50,047 nucleotides of DNA from contig JADGCQ010000014.1 of assembly GCA_015228925.1 (NCBI GenBank), positions 1-50,047 of the forward strand. Reading direction: 5' to 3'. The notes under the pieces are model-generated. The model saw nothing but the letters and a program-made list of their open reading frames with translations, was not told the DNA's origin and searched no databases. This document shows positions 40,533-48,148 of this stretch, piece by piece. How positions within the stretch are numbered: position 1 is the stretch's first letter; each line of letters starts with the position of its first letter. The stretch is from Magnetococcales bacterium (GTDB lineage: Bacteria; Pseudomonadota; Magnetococcia; Magnetococcales; UBA8363). The translations under genes were made by a program, and so were the position numbers.

Positions 40533-41384
40533 TCAGAACTCTCTCAGCAGTTCGTTAATCCCTGTTTTGGCCCGGGTTTGTGCATCGACCGTCTTGACGA
40601 TAACCGCGCAGTAGAGGTTGGGTCCCGCTTGACCGTTGGGCAAAGGTTTTCCAGGCATGGTCCCAGAGACAACGACCGAATAGGGGGGAACATAACCCAT
40701 ATGGACCTCGCCGGTTTCCCGATTGACAATGCGCGTGGAGGCACTCAAGAAAACACCCATGGAGAGGACGGCACCACGGCCAACAATGACCCCTTCGGCG
40801 ACCTCGGCACGGGCACCGATGAAACATTCATCTTCGATGATGACAGGGTTGGCTTGAAGCGGTTCCAGGACGCCGCCGATGCCGGTTCCACCGGAGATGT
40901 GGACGTTCTTGCCGATCTGCGCACAGGAACCCACGGTGGCCCAGGTATCGATCATGGTGCCGGAATCAACAAAAGCACCGATGTTGACAAACGAGGGCAT
41001 CAGAACGACGCCAGGGGCGATGTATGCGCCGGTACGGACCGTGGCTGTGGGGACCATGCGGAAACCATTTTCCCGGAAGCGGGTGTCGGACCAAGCAGCG
41101 GTTTTTAGGGGAACCTTGTCAAAATGATTTTGGGGACCGCTGGCAATCAGGGCGTTGTCGTGCAGTTTGAAATACAGCAAAACCGCTTTTTTCAACCATT
41201 GGTTGACAACCCAGCCATGAACCGCCTGGGGATGGTCGGGTTTGCATTCGGCGACGCGCAGATGACCAGCATCCATCTGTTCAAGGGTGGTGGTGACCGC
41301 CTTTTTGACTTTTGGCAAAAAATCGTTGGACAGGGTGTTACGTTCTTCCCAAGCTTTTTCAATGATCGTTTGATTGGTGGACAT
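40533..41384 (-). CDS. dapD: Tetrahydrodipicolinate N-succinyltransferase
   Basis: DapD transfers succinyl from succinyl-CoA to tetrahydrodipicolinate, the first step of the succinylase branch. The 283-aa protein shows the left-handed beta-helix with hexapeptide repeats (about residues 115-230) and the signature [20 protein letters not shown]. The ATG at 41384 has AAGGAAA upstream; longer in-frame starts to 41462 lack an obvious ribosome site. Located between dapC and dapE. Confidence 0.96.
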   Translation of the reverse strand: MSTNQTIIEKAWEERNTLSNDFLPKVKKAVTTTLEQMDAGHLRVAECKPDHPQAVHGWVVNQWLKKAVLLYFKLHDNALIASGPQNHFDKVPLKTAAWSDTRFRENGFRMVPTATVRTGAYIAPGVVLMPSFVNIGAFVDSGTMIDTWATVGSCAQIGKNVHISGGTGIGGVLEPLQANPVIIEDECFIGARAEVAEGVIVGRGAVLSMGVFLSASTRIVNRETGEVHMGYVPPYSVVVSGTMPGKPLPNGQAGPNLYCAVIVKTVDAQTRAKTGINELLREF

Positions 41385-41499
41385 GGTGTGTTTCCTTGCA
41401 GTTTTTTGTGGATGATCAGGCTGCTGGAGGTCGGAGGATGATGGTGTTACGGCAGCGATCAAGAGTCGATGTTAGCCTGTGGCACCCAGGATCTTGGAA

Positions 41500-42696
41500 T
41501 CATCGAAGATCACGCACGGCGGCGGCAATCCGTTCAAAGGCTTCCCGATTTTCCTCTCGCGGTTGAACCATGGCGATACGGATGTAGGGGGCACCAGGGT
41601 TGTGATCTCCCTCACCCCGGCCCAGGTAAGCCCCTGGCAACACGGTGACATGATAGCGTTGAAACAGGTGGCGAGCAAAGGCTATCCCTCCCTGAGGAAC
41701 CTTGAGCCATAGATAAAATCCCGCTTGTGGTGGTTGAACGGGGAGTATCGGTTGGAGGATTGCCAAGGCGTCGGCAAGTTTTTGACGATAGAGGTTACGA
41801 TTGTCTTCGACGTGTACCTCATCGTTCCAGGCGGCTGTGGCTGCGGCCTGAATGAAAGGGGGGGTGGCGCATCCGGTGTAGGTGCGCAGGTGGAAATAGT
41901 GTTCGAGCAGATTGGCGTCTCCCGCGACGAAACCCGAACGCGCACCGGGCATATTGGACCGTTTGGACAGTGAGTGAAACACTAGGCAACGTTCAAACTT
42001 GGTGCGCCCCTGATCCTGGGCAACTTTGAGAAGACCAGGTGGTGGTTCCTGATACCAGATCTCGGAATAACATTCGTCGGCAGCGAGAATGAAATCATAG
42101 GTTTCGGCTAGATGGATAAGTTGTTTAAGTTTTGGTTCTGGGGTGACTGCCCCGGTTGGGTTGCTGGGGGAGCAGAGAAAAAGCAGTTTGGTCCGTGCAA
42201 GAATCTCTGGGGAAAGGGCTGCGTAGTCGGGTAAAAAACCGGTGTCTTGGGTAGCCGGGACGTGGATGGGTGTCGCCCCGGCCATGATGGTGGCCCCTTC
42301 ATAGATTTGGTAGAAGGGGTTGGGCATGAGTACCACGGCACCGTCATCTTTGGGTCCGACGACCGCCTGGGCGATGGAAAACAAAGCCTCGCGCGTCCCG
42401 TTGACGGGGAGGAGTTGGGTTTCGGGGTTGACCGAACCGGGTATGAGGGCAAAACGTCGTTCGAGCCAAAGAGAGGCCGCTTGTCGCAGACTGGCCTCAC
42501 CTCGTGTGGTCGGATAACGGCTGATACCGTCGAGCGATGCGGCCATCATCTCCCGAATCAGGCTGGCGACTGGATGCCGAGGTTCGCCGATGGAAAGATT
42601 TAAATGGTCATGGTCGGCTGCGGGGGTGATCCCTCTGAGGAGGGTATGGAGCTTCTCAAAAGGGTAGGGTTGTAGTTCATTGAGCAGGGTATTCAT
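41500..42696 (-). CDS. dapC: Succinyldiaminopimelate aminotransferase DapC
   Basis: This fold-type I PLP aminotransferase (398 aa) converts N-succinyl-2-amino-6-ketopimelate to succinyl-DAP. The PLP lysine is in FHSLSKRSNMPGARSGFV, and LNLSIGEPRHPVASLIREMM is typical of DapC; LFLCSPSNPTGAV is the cofactor-binding loop. The start ATG at 42696 (MNTLLNELQPYPFEKLHTLL) overlaps the stop of the preceding peptidase gene as ATGA. The track frame runs further upstream, but family length favours this start. Substrate is inferred from context and family. Confidence 0.93.
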   Translation of the reverse strand: MNTLLNELQPYPFEKLHTLLRGITPAADHDHLNLSIGEPRHPVASLIREMMAASLDGISRYPTTRGEASLRQAASLWLERRFALIPGSVNPETQLLPVNGTREALFSIAQAVVGPKDDGAVVLMPNPFYQIYEGATIMAGATPIHVPATQDTGFLPDYAALSPEILARTKLLFLCSPSNPTGAVTPEPKLKQLIHLAETYDFILAADECYSEIWYQEPPPGLLKVAQDQGRTKFERCLVFHSLSKRSNMPGARSGFVAGDANLLEHYFHLRTYTGCATPPFIQAAATAAWNDEVHVEDNRNLYRQKLADALAILQPILPVQPPQAGFYLWLKVPQGGIAFARHLFQRYHVTVLPGAYLGRGEGDHNPGAPYIRIAMVQPREENREAFERIAAAVRDLR

Positions 42697-43835
42697 TGTG
42701 GTAATGGCCTGGTTTTTAAATTTTTGGGGGAGGATTCGGTAGGAGTCCGTTGCCGGACATGGCCGGTAAGCCATTGGATCAGGTCCATCCAGATTGCTGA
42801 TATTTCCTGTTTTTCCGGCATAATGCCTGCCCGTTCCAATTCGATGGTTATGATGGGAACCTTGATGATATCACCACAATAACGACCGAGAGAACCGGGA
42901 TAGGTTCCCAGAAGGGAGAGATACAGTTTTCCCAATCTTTCGGGAGGGGCATTGGGTGGGCCATCAAAATCCAAGAGACCATAGGGGGCATGAATGGAAA
43001 TGACGGCATCGGGTTTAAATGTGGCGATCTCCTCGGCGATCCATAGGGATTCTGGTTCGCTCAGAGGTGCGGGTCCGGGATAACGCCTGGGGTCGCGGTG
43101 GGTTTCATTGATCCAATAATCTTGACTTGCTTGCAGCCATTCATCCTGGGTGGGAGAGGTGGGAAAATTTCGGTTCAAATCGACATGATGGGCATTGGTA
43201 CGTTGGGAATCTTTTTGCAGCAATCCGTCGGGGTTTACGAGTGGAACAACATGCCAATGGAACATGCCGGAGTGAAATTTATTGAGTATTTCCATCCATC
43301 TAAAAACAATGCTAATGGCAGAATACTCATCGCCGTGGATGCCGCCCAGAAGCAAAATGCGGGCTTGAGTTTCCCGGTTGGGCAACGGGGGATACTCCTT
43401 GATCAGGATTGGAATGCCATTGACCGAGGAGCCGCTGGATACGGTCAAGCGATGTGCCAGACAATCGGCAGCACTGACACTACCCAATTTATCGCCGATG
43501 AGGGCGCAGGTTTGCTCCATGGTGCGTATTTCTTTTGCGGGTGATGTCGGGCCAGGGAGGGGGGGAGGGGTGGATGATTCTGGTGTTGACGGAGCGGGGG
43601 CCGGATTATTGACGCTTGGTGCTGCGACGGCATCGTTCGCTGTTTTCTTGACGATCTCGTGGACGGCATCCAACATCTCGGAGCGGTCTTTATCGTGGGA
43701 ATTCAGGGGTTGTGCATGGGAATCGTTGGGAAAAATAACGGTAATAAAAAAGCTTATGAGGAAAAAAAAGGTACCGGAGGCCATTTTTTGCAAGTGAACG
43801 CATTTTAATGAAATGAATGGGTATGGTTTGTGCAT
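42693..43835 (-). CDS. Exported M14-family zinc carboxypeptidase, candidate murein peptide amidase
   Basis: The protein (up to 380 aa) has a hydrophobic signal region (FFFLISFFITVIF, ending near SHAQ) and a proline-rich linker with PAPAPSTPESSTPPPLPGPT. The catalytic domain starts near residue 110. Zinc and catalytic residues of the M14 family are visible: GGIHGDE (His and Glu ligands), NPDG, LNRNFP, ISIHAP (third ligand) and the catalytic Glu in ITIELERAG. Related enzymes such as MpaA cut the gamma-D-Glu-DAP bond of murein peptides. The gene is first in the operon and its TGA overlaps the dapC ATG. No good ribosome site is seen; the ATGs at 43835 or 43784 are alternatives. Confidence 0.85.
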   Translation of the reverse strand: MHKPYPFISLKCVHLQKMASGTFFFLISFFITVIFPNDSHAQPLNSHDKDRSEMLDAVHEIVKKTANDAVAAPSVNNPAPAPSTPESSTPPPLPGPTSPAKEIRTMEQTCALIGDKLGSVSAADCLAHRLTVSSGSSVNGIPILIKEYPPLPNRETQARILLLGGIHGDEYSAISIVFRWMEILNKFHSGMFHWHVVPLVNPDGLLQKDSQRTNAHHVDLNRNFPTSPTQDEWLQASQDYWINETHRDPRRYPGPAPLSEPESLWIAEEIATFKPDAVISIHAPYGLLDFDGPPNAPPERLGKLYLSLLGTYPGSLGRYCGDIIKVPIITIELERAGIMPEKQEISAIWMDLIQWLTGHVRQRTPTESSPKNLKTRPLPQ

Positions 43836-44185
43836 TGGTCACGTTTAACGTTGCTTGAAGCGTCAGTTGGTGCCGATTCAACGGCAGGACAACCGGCAGG
43901 ATAGCGCACGGGGGTGACGATTGGATCATCCCATGCTCCGGGGTCTCTGACTGATGATCACTCAAACAGTCGTTTTTACTTCAGTATGGGGATAGCGTCA
44001 ATCACCCTTCATCGATTGACGGTTGCGGATGATGCTTAGATTGGGGTGGCGCGATAACGTTTTCAAGGGCTTCGTTTGAGGCGTTTGTTTAGCTTTAGCC
44101 CCCTGCGCGGGGTGGTTCGGTTTTGACCGATAAGGTGAAGACCGGTTCTTGGATGGTTTTCACCATGGACACTCAGGGTTCGAAA
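43836..44185. other. Divergent intergenic region with an 8-bp inverted repeat
   Basis: No gene was found in these 350 bases between the divergent M14 and M15 peptidase genes. CGTCAATC (43996-44003) and GATTGACG (44014-44021) are a perfect inverted repeat with a 10-base spacer. The right arm includes TTGACG, a possible -35 box on the plus strand, but no good -10 box follows. The symmetry could be an operator or a hairpin. In-frame starts at 44123 and 44165 would extend the downstream gene into this region. Confidence 0.4.
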
Positions 44186-45046
44186 ATGAACAGACGAGAT
44201 TTTCTTAAAGTAGCCACGGTGGGGTCCGCCCTGGGTTTGGTGACGGTAGCGCAATCGACCTCTGCGGCGGTCGCCGGATTTCCGATACCTCAGGTTCGTC
44301 CCAAGTTCAGGGATGAGGATCTGGATGACTACCTTCAGAAGGTACGCCAGTTTGATGAGGACCATGTGGGGGATGTCTATTTCGATGAATATAACTGGGG
44401 GTTGCTGAAGTCTTCGCTGGAACGGTTTGTTCGGATGCAACGGGTTGTGGGTCATGGTAATTTTTATTTGTTGGACTTCGATGATGCATTGCAGTTGGCA
44501 AAAACCTATCCCAGTGTCGGTGCGTTCACGACGCCGGAGCTGAATTTTTTGGAGACGTTGTTTTATGAGCAGGCTGCCATTTATGGTTTTTATGGTGAGA
44601 AGCCTTTGAAAAATCTGACGGATCGCATCCCGTTACGTGAAGTGGTCAAGGTTCCCGATAGCGGCAATTATCTCTATCGTGGAAAACCGATGGAGACCTT
44701 TGAGGCCATCAGAAAAATCTTAGGGCCGGAGGTGATCTTGACATCGGGCGTTCGGAGCGTCATCAAGCAGTTCTATCTGTTTCTCAACAAGGCCTATGTC
44801 AGCGGTGGCAATTTGTCCCGTGCCTCCAGATCGTTGGCACCTCCGGGGTATTCGTTTCACGGGATCAGTGATTTTGATGTGGGTCAAGCCGGTTTTGGCC
44901 AGCATAACTTTACCGAACGGTTTGTCACCTCCAATGTGTATAAAACACTGAGGGGCCTTGGCTATTTGACGCTCAGGTATCCGCGAGACAACCTCCTCGG
45001 GGTCCGTTTTGAGCCATGGCACATTAAAGTTGGAACCCGCGTTTAA
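44186..45046 (+). CDS. Tat-exported M15-family peptidase (VanY-like D,D-carboxypeptidase)
   Basis: The protein starts MNRRDFLKVATVGSALGLV, a twin-arginine signal, so it is exported folded. The C-terminal half carries the M15 zinc site: SGVRSVIKQF, PPGYSFHGISDFDVG with a His and Asp ligand, and LGVRFEPWHIKV with the catalytic Glu and the last His. Such enzymes cleave D-Ala-D-Ala or related cell-wall peptides. The ATG at 44186 is the most typical start for a Tat protein; ATGs at 44153 and 44165 are also in frame. It lies opposite the M14 peptidase-dap operon, which suggests a cell-wall module. folK overlaps or abuts its end. Confidence 0.85.
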   Translation: MNRRDFLKVATVGSALGLVTVAQSTSAAVAGFPIPQVRPKFRDEDLDDYLQKVRQFDEDHVGDVYFDEYNWGLLKSSLERFVRMQRVVGHGNFYLLDFDDALQLAKTYPSVGAFTTPELNFLETLFYEQAAIYGFYGEKPLKNLTDRIPLREVVKVPDSGNYLYRGKPMETFEAIRKILGPEVILTSGVRSVIKQFYLFLNKAYVSGGNLSRASRSLAPPGYSFHGISDFDVGQAGFGQHNFTERFVTSNVYKTLRGLGYLTLRYPRDNLLGVRFEPWHIKVGTRV

Positions 45047-45053
45047 AAAGGAT

Positions 45054-45614
45054 ATGGGCGTGGGTATCGGGGGGGAGGCTGTGGCCTGGATCGGAATCGG
45101 CAGTAATCTGGGTTCGCCACTACGTCGGTGTCGGGATTTGGTTGCCTCTTTGAGTCGGCATCCCCGCTGGCGTTTGTTGGATGTTTCTTCCTGTTATCGG
45201 ACCCAACCATTGGGTATGCGGCACCAGCCTTGGTTTATCAATGCGGTGGTACGGATATCGACCCGATTGCCCCCGTTGGCCCTGTTGCGCGATCTTCAAC
45301 GTTTGGAAATACGTTTTGGCCGTGATCGCCGCCGAGAGGTGAAAAATGGCCCTCGGTCCATGGATTTGGACCTGCTGTTGTATGATCGGCGCAGACTGCG
45401 CCATCCCCTGCTGACATTACCGCATCCTGGTATCGCCCACCGCCGGTTTGTCCTGATTCCGTTGGCCGAGATTTCTCCCTTGCTCCTGCATCCCGTGCTT
45501 GGTAAAACCATTGACTTGTTGCTCAGAGAAACCGATGATGTCTCCCGTGTGGAGCGGGTAGCTCCCTGCCGGGAACGGAGTAAACGTGCGCAAACCGCAA
45601 CGCCGACGCTTTAG
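45054..45614 (+). CDS. folK: 2-amino-4-hydroxy-6-hydroxymethyldihydropteridine pyrophosphokinase
   Basis: HPPK transfers pyrophosphate from ATP in folate synthesis. The 186-aa protein has AWIGIGSNLGSPLRRC at the start and the signature GRDRRREVKNGPRSMDLDLL, with the magnesium-binding Asp pair in MDLDLLLYD. The ATG at 45054 follows AAAAGGAT, eight bases after the preceding stop; the frame is open to 45009 but that overlaps the peptidase gene. It is followed by panB; the folate product is the methyl source for PanB. Confidence 0.93.
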   Translation: MGVGIGGEAVAWIGIGSNLGSPLRRCRDLVASLSRHPRWRLLDVSSCYRTQPLGMRHQPWFINAVVRISTRLPPLALLRDLQRLEIRFGRDRRREVKNGPRSMDLDLLLYDRRRLRHPLLTLPHPGIAHRRFVLIPLAEISPLLLHPVLGKTIDLLLRETDDVSRVERVAPCRERSKRAQTATPTL

Positions 45615-45802
45615 GTTGTGACCTTCGCTGCGATTGTAAGGGTGCGTTGTTTTCCTCGGTGTCGGTTCTTTTTTTGTCTGTCGTAATGGACGGCTGACTG
45701 TGACGGCCTGGATCCTCCGCTTGAACCAAGTCGGGACTGGGACTGGAAAACATGATCCTGAATTTATATACATCCCGCTTTGCTTGTTTTTCCCATATCG
45801 AT

Positions 45803-45866
45803 GGCGTTTCCTTTCGATGTGTCGGTTTTTTGTTGCGGCCCCTGCTTTTTCTTTTTGGGAAACGCC
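45803..45866 (+). promoter_or_regulatory. Long-range inverted repeat abutting the panB start
   Basis: GGCGTTTCC at 45803-45811 is the exact reverse complement of GGAAACGCC at 45858-45866, with about 46 bases between. The right arm covers the stretch directly before the panB ATG at 45868. If it folds, the ribosome site would be masked. It is an RNA-structure inference; no known riboswitch was recognised. Confidence 0.4.
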
Positions 45867-45867
45867 C

Positions 45868-46671
45868 ATGCCATCGCGTCTGACTGTTCTCGATTTTCCC
45901 CGCCTTAAAGCGGAAAAGCGGCCCATCGTCTGTGTGACCGCGTATGATTATACCATGGCTCGGTTGCTTGATGAGGCGGGAGTCGATATGCTGCTTGTCG
46001 GTGATTCCCTGGGCATGGTGGTTCAAGGGCACGATACAACGTTGCCGGTGACTTTGGATCAGATGATCTACCATACGCAGGCGGTGGTCCGCGGTTCAGA
46101 AAAAGCGTTTGTCGCTTGCGATCTTCCCTTTGGTCTTTGTCACCGTTCCTCGGATGTGGTATTGGAAGCGGCTATTCGGGTTATCAAGGAGTCGGGGGCG
46201 CAGGCGGTCAAGGTGGAAGGGGGGGTGCCGGTGGCCCAGACGATCCAGGCGTTGACGACCCGGCATATTCCGGTTTTGGGACATGTGGGGCTGACGCCGC
46301 AGTCAGTGCATGCATTTGGTGGTTTTAAGGTTCAGGGACGCGGCGCAGCCGCCGATAGAGTGTTGGCCGATGCTGTGGCCATCGAGGAGGCGGGGGCCTT
46401 TGCGGTGGTGTTGGAGGGGATTCCAGCCCGGTTGTCCGAAAAGATCAGTGCCCGATTGACCATCCCCACCATTGGGATTGGTGCTGGTCCCGGGTGCGAT
46501 GGGCAGGTGTTGGTGGTTTATGACCTACTGGGCCTTTACGATGGGGTGAAGCCTCGGTTTGTCAAACGGTACATGGATGGCAGTGTGTTGGTTCGTCAGG
46601 CGGTCGGCCACTTTGCTGAGGAGGTCAGAAACGGATCTTTTCCGGGTGAGGAACATAGTTTTTCCGAGTAG
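45868..46671 (+). CDS. panB: 3-methyl-2-oxobutanoate hydroxymethyltransferase
   Basis: PanB makes ketopantoate from ketoisovalerate and 5,10-methylene-THF, the first committed step toward pantothenate and CoA. The 267-aa TIM-barrel protein has VTAYDYTMARLLDEAGVDML, VGDSLGMVVQGHDTTLPVTL with the magnesium Asp, AVKVEGG, and HVGLTPQSVHAFGGFK. The ATG at 45868 (MPSRLTVLDF) gives normal length; the frame is open to 45700, but that stretch is not PanB-like. The ribosome site is weak (TTGGGA) and lies within the inverted repeat. panC follows after three bases. Confidence 0.95.
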   Translation: MPSRLTVLDFPRLKAEKRPIVCVTAYDYTMARLLDEAGVDMLLVGDSLGMVVQGHDTTLPVTLDQMIYHTQAVVRGSEKAFVACDLPFGLCHRSSDVVLEAAIRVIKESGAQAVKVEGGVPVAQTIQALTTRHIPVLGHVGLTPQSVHAFGGFKVQGRGAAADRVLADAVAIEEAGAFAVVLEGIPARLSEKISARLTIPTIGIGAGPGCDGQVLVVYDLLGLYDGVKPRFVKRYMDGSVLVRQAVGHFAEEVRNGSFPGEEHSFSE

Positions 46672-46704
46672 GGGTTGAAATTTCAGGTTGAGAAGGGTTT
46701 CGTC

Positions 46705-47580
46705 ATGGTTTCTCAGGGAAGTGAGATGGTCACATTGACCGATCGGGCCGCCATGCATGCATGGTCTATGGAGCAGCGTCAGGAGGGGAGGCGTATCGGG
46801 TTTGTCCCGACGATGGGGGCGTTGCACGCGGGGCATCTGCACCTTGTCAAGCAGAGCTTGGCCCAGACGGATCGCACAGTGGTCTCTATTTTTGTGAATC
46901 CATCCCAGTTCGGGCCGAAAGAAGATTTTGACCGTTATCCGCGAGTCCCCGAAGCGGACCGGGAAATGTTGGCGCAGGTGGGATGTCATGCCTTATTCTA
47001 TCCCGATGTGGCATCGGTTTACCCCGAAGGCTTTCAGACGACGGTGGCGGTGGAACCGTTGGGGTCGGAGCTTTGTGGGCGCGAACGTCCGGGGCATTTT
47101 CAAGGGGTCGCTACGGTCGTGACGGTGTTGTTCAACCTTGTGAAACCGGATAAGGCATTTTTTGGGTTAAAAGATTATCAGCAATTTGTTATCATCCGCC
47201 GGTTGGTCCGTGATTTGGGTATGGATGTCGTGGTTGTCGGTGTTCCGACGGTGCGTGAAGCGGATGGTTTGGCCATGTCCAGCCGTAATCGCTATCTGAC
47301 GGGTGAAGATCGAACACGGGCGGTTGCGATTCACAGGGCCATAGGGGCGGCAAAAACGGCGTTTGAAGCGGGGGAAAAAGGTTCGGCACGGCTGGAAGCG
47401 ATTGCCCGCCGTATCTTGATTGATGCCGGAATTCATCGTATCCAATATCTTTCAGTCCGTTCGGCGGATACGTTGATGCCGATGAAGATGATCATGACGG
47501 ATGGCGTTATTCTCACGGCGGTCAAGGTGGGGGCAACTCGTTTGATCGATAACGTGTTGTTGACTGGATCGCCATCATGA
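46705..47580 (+). CDS. panC: Pantothenate synthetase (pantoate-beta-alanine ligase)
   Basis: PanC joins pantoate and beta-alanine at the cost of ATP. The nucleotidyltransferase signature PTMGALHAGHLHLVKQSLAQ (HxGH) and the SSRNRYL loop (KMSKS-like) are present, as is FFGLKDYQQ. The ATG at 46705 was chosen with AAGGG upstream; ATG at 46726 (MVTLTDRAAMHAW) is also possible and the frame starts at 46675. About 291 aa. panD, which supplies beta-alanine, lies 170 bases downstream. Confidence 0.95.
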   Translation: MVSQGSEMVTLTDRAAMHAWSMEQRQEGRRIGFVPTMGALHAGHLHLVKQSLAQTDRTVVSIFVNPSQFGPKEDFDRYPRVPEADREMLAQVGCHALFYPDVASVYPEGFQTTVAVEPLGSELCGRERPGHFQGVATVVTVLFNLVKPDKAFFGLKDYQQFVIIRRLVRDLGMDVVVVGVPTVREADGLAMSSRNRYLTGEDRTRAVAIHRAIGAAKTAFEAGEKGSARLEAIARRILIDAGIHRIQYLSVRSADTLMPMKMIMTDGVILTAVKVGATRLIDNVLLTGSPS

Positions 47581-47751
47581 CGACTCTCCCCTGGCACTGG
47601 GGCCGGGGTCATTGAAAAATGGTATTTTGTAGGCGTTTTTTGGTTTGGAGGGATGACACTGCCAGGGAAGTTCGCCTTCGTGCGGCAGGTCTTTAGAGGT
47701 ACAAAGGTCCAAAGCGGTCAAACATCAGCCATGAGAAAGGACTGGGTGGTA

Positions 47752-48132
47752 ATGGAAGTTTCCTTATTGAAATGCAAGCTTCACCGGGTGAAGGTGACCG
47801 AGTCTCATTTGGATTACGAAGGTTCTTGCGCCATTGATGAAAATCTTATGGAGGCTTCCGGGATCCGCGAATATGAACAAATTCACCTGTGGAATGTGGC
47901 CAACGGTGAACGATTCATCACCTATGCCATTCGCGGTGAGCGTGGTAGTGGGATGATTTCGGTGAATGGTGCTGCGGCGCATAAGGCGAGTCCCGGTGAT
48001 ATCATGATCATTGCCGCCTTTGTGCATATGAGTGAGGCGCAGGCGGATCGTTTTGAACCTAAGCTGATTTATGTCGATAACAACAACCGGATTGTCCGTA
48101 TCGGTCATACCGTTCCGGCTCAAGCCGCTTGA
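47752..48132 (+). CDS. panD: Aspartate 1-decarboxylase
   Basis: PanD makes beta-alanine and is a pyruvoyl enzyme formed by self-cleavage between Gly24 and Ser25. With the ATG at 47752 ([20 protein letters not shown]) the motif YEGSCAID places the Gly24-Ser25 pair exactly, and the length of 126 aa is standard. The frame is open back to 47653, but the extra stretch is not PanD-like. With panB and panC it completes the beta-alanine branch; the ketopantoate reductase panE is not in the window. Confidence 0.95.
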   Translation: MEVSLLKCKLHRVKVTESHLDYEGSCAIDENLMEASGIREYEQIHLWNVANGERFITYAIRGERGSGMISVNGAAAHKASPGDIMIIAAFVHMSEAQADRFEPKLIYVDNNNRIVRIGHTVPAQAA

Positions 48133-48148
48133 GAGGATTTTGCCTACT

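Noticed and set aside
45700-45867. N-terminal extension of panB
   Set aside because: The stretch is rich in aromatic residues with no resemblance to PanB, and the family-length protein begins at 45868.
48071-48148. Upstream extension of the TPR gene
   Set aside because: It overlaps panD in another frame; a GTG start after panD gives a sensible signal peptide.
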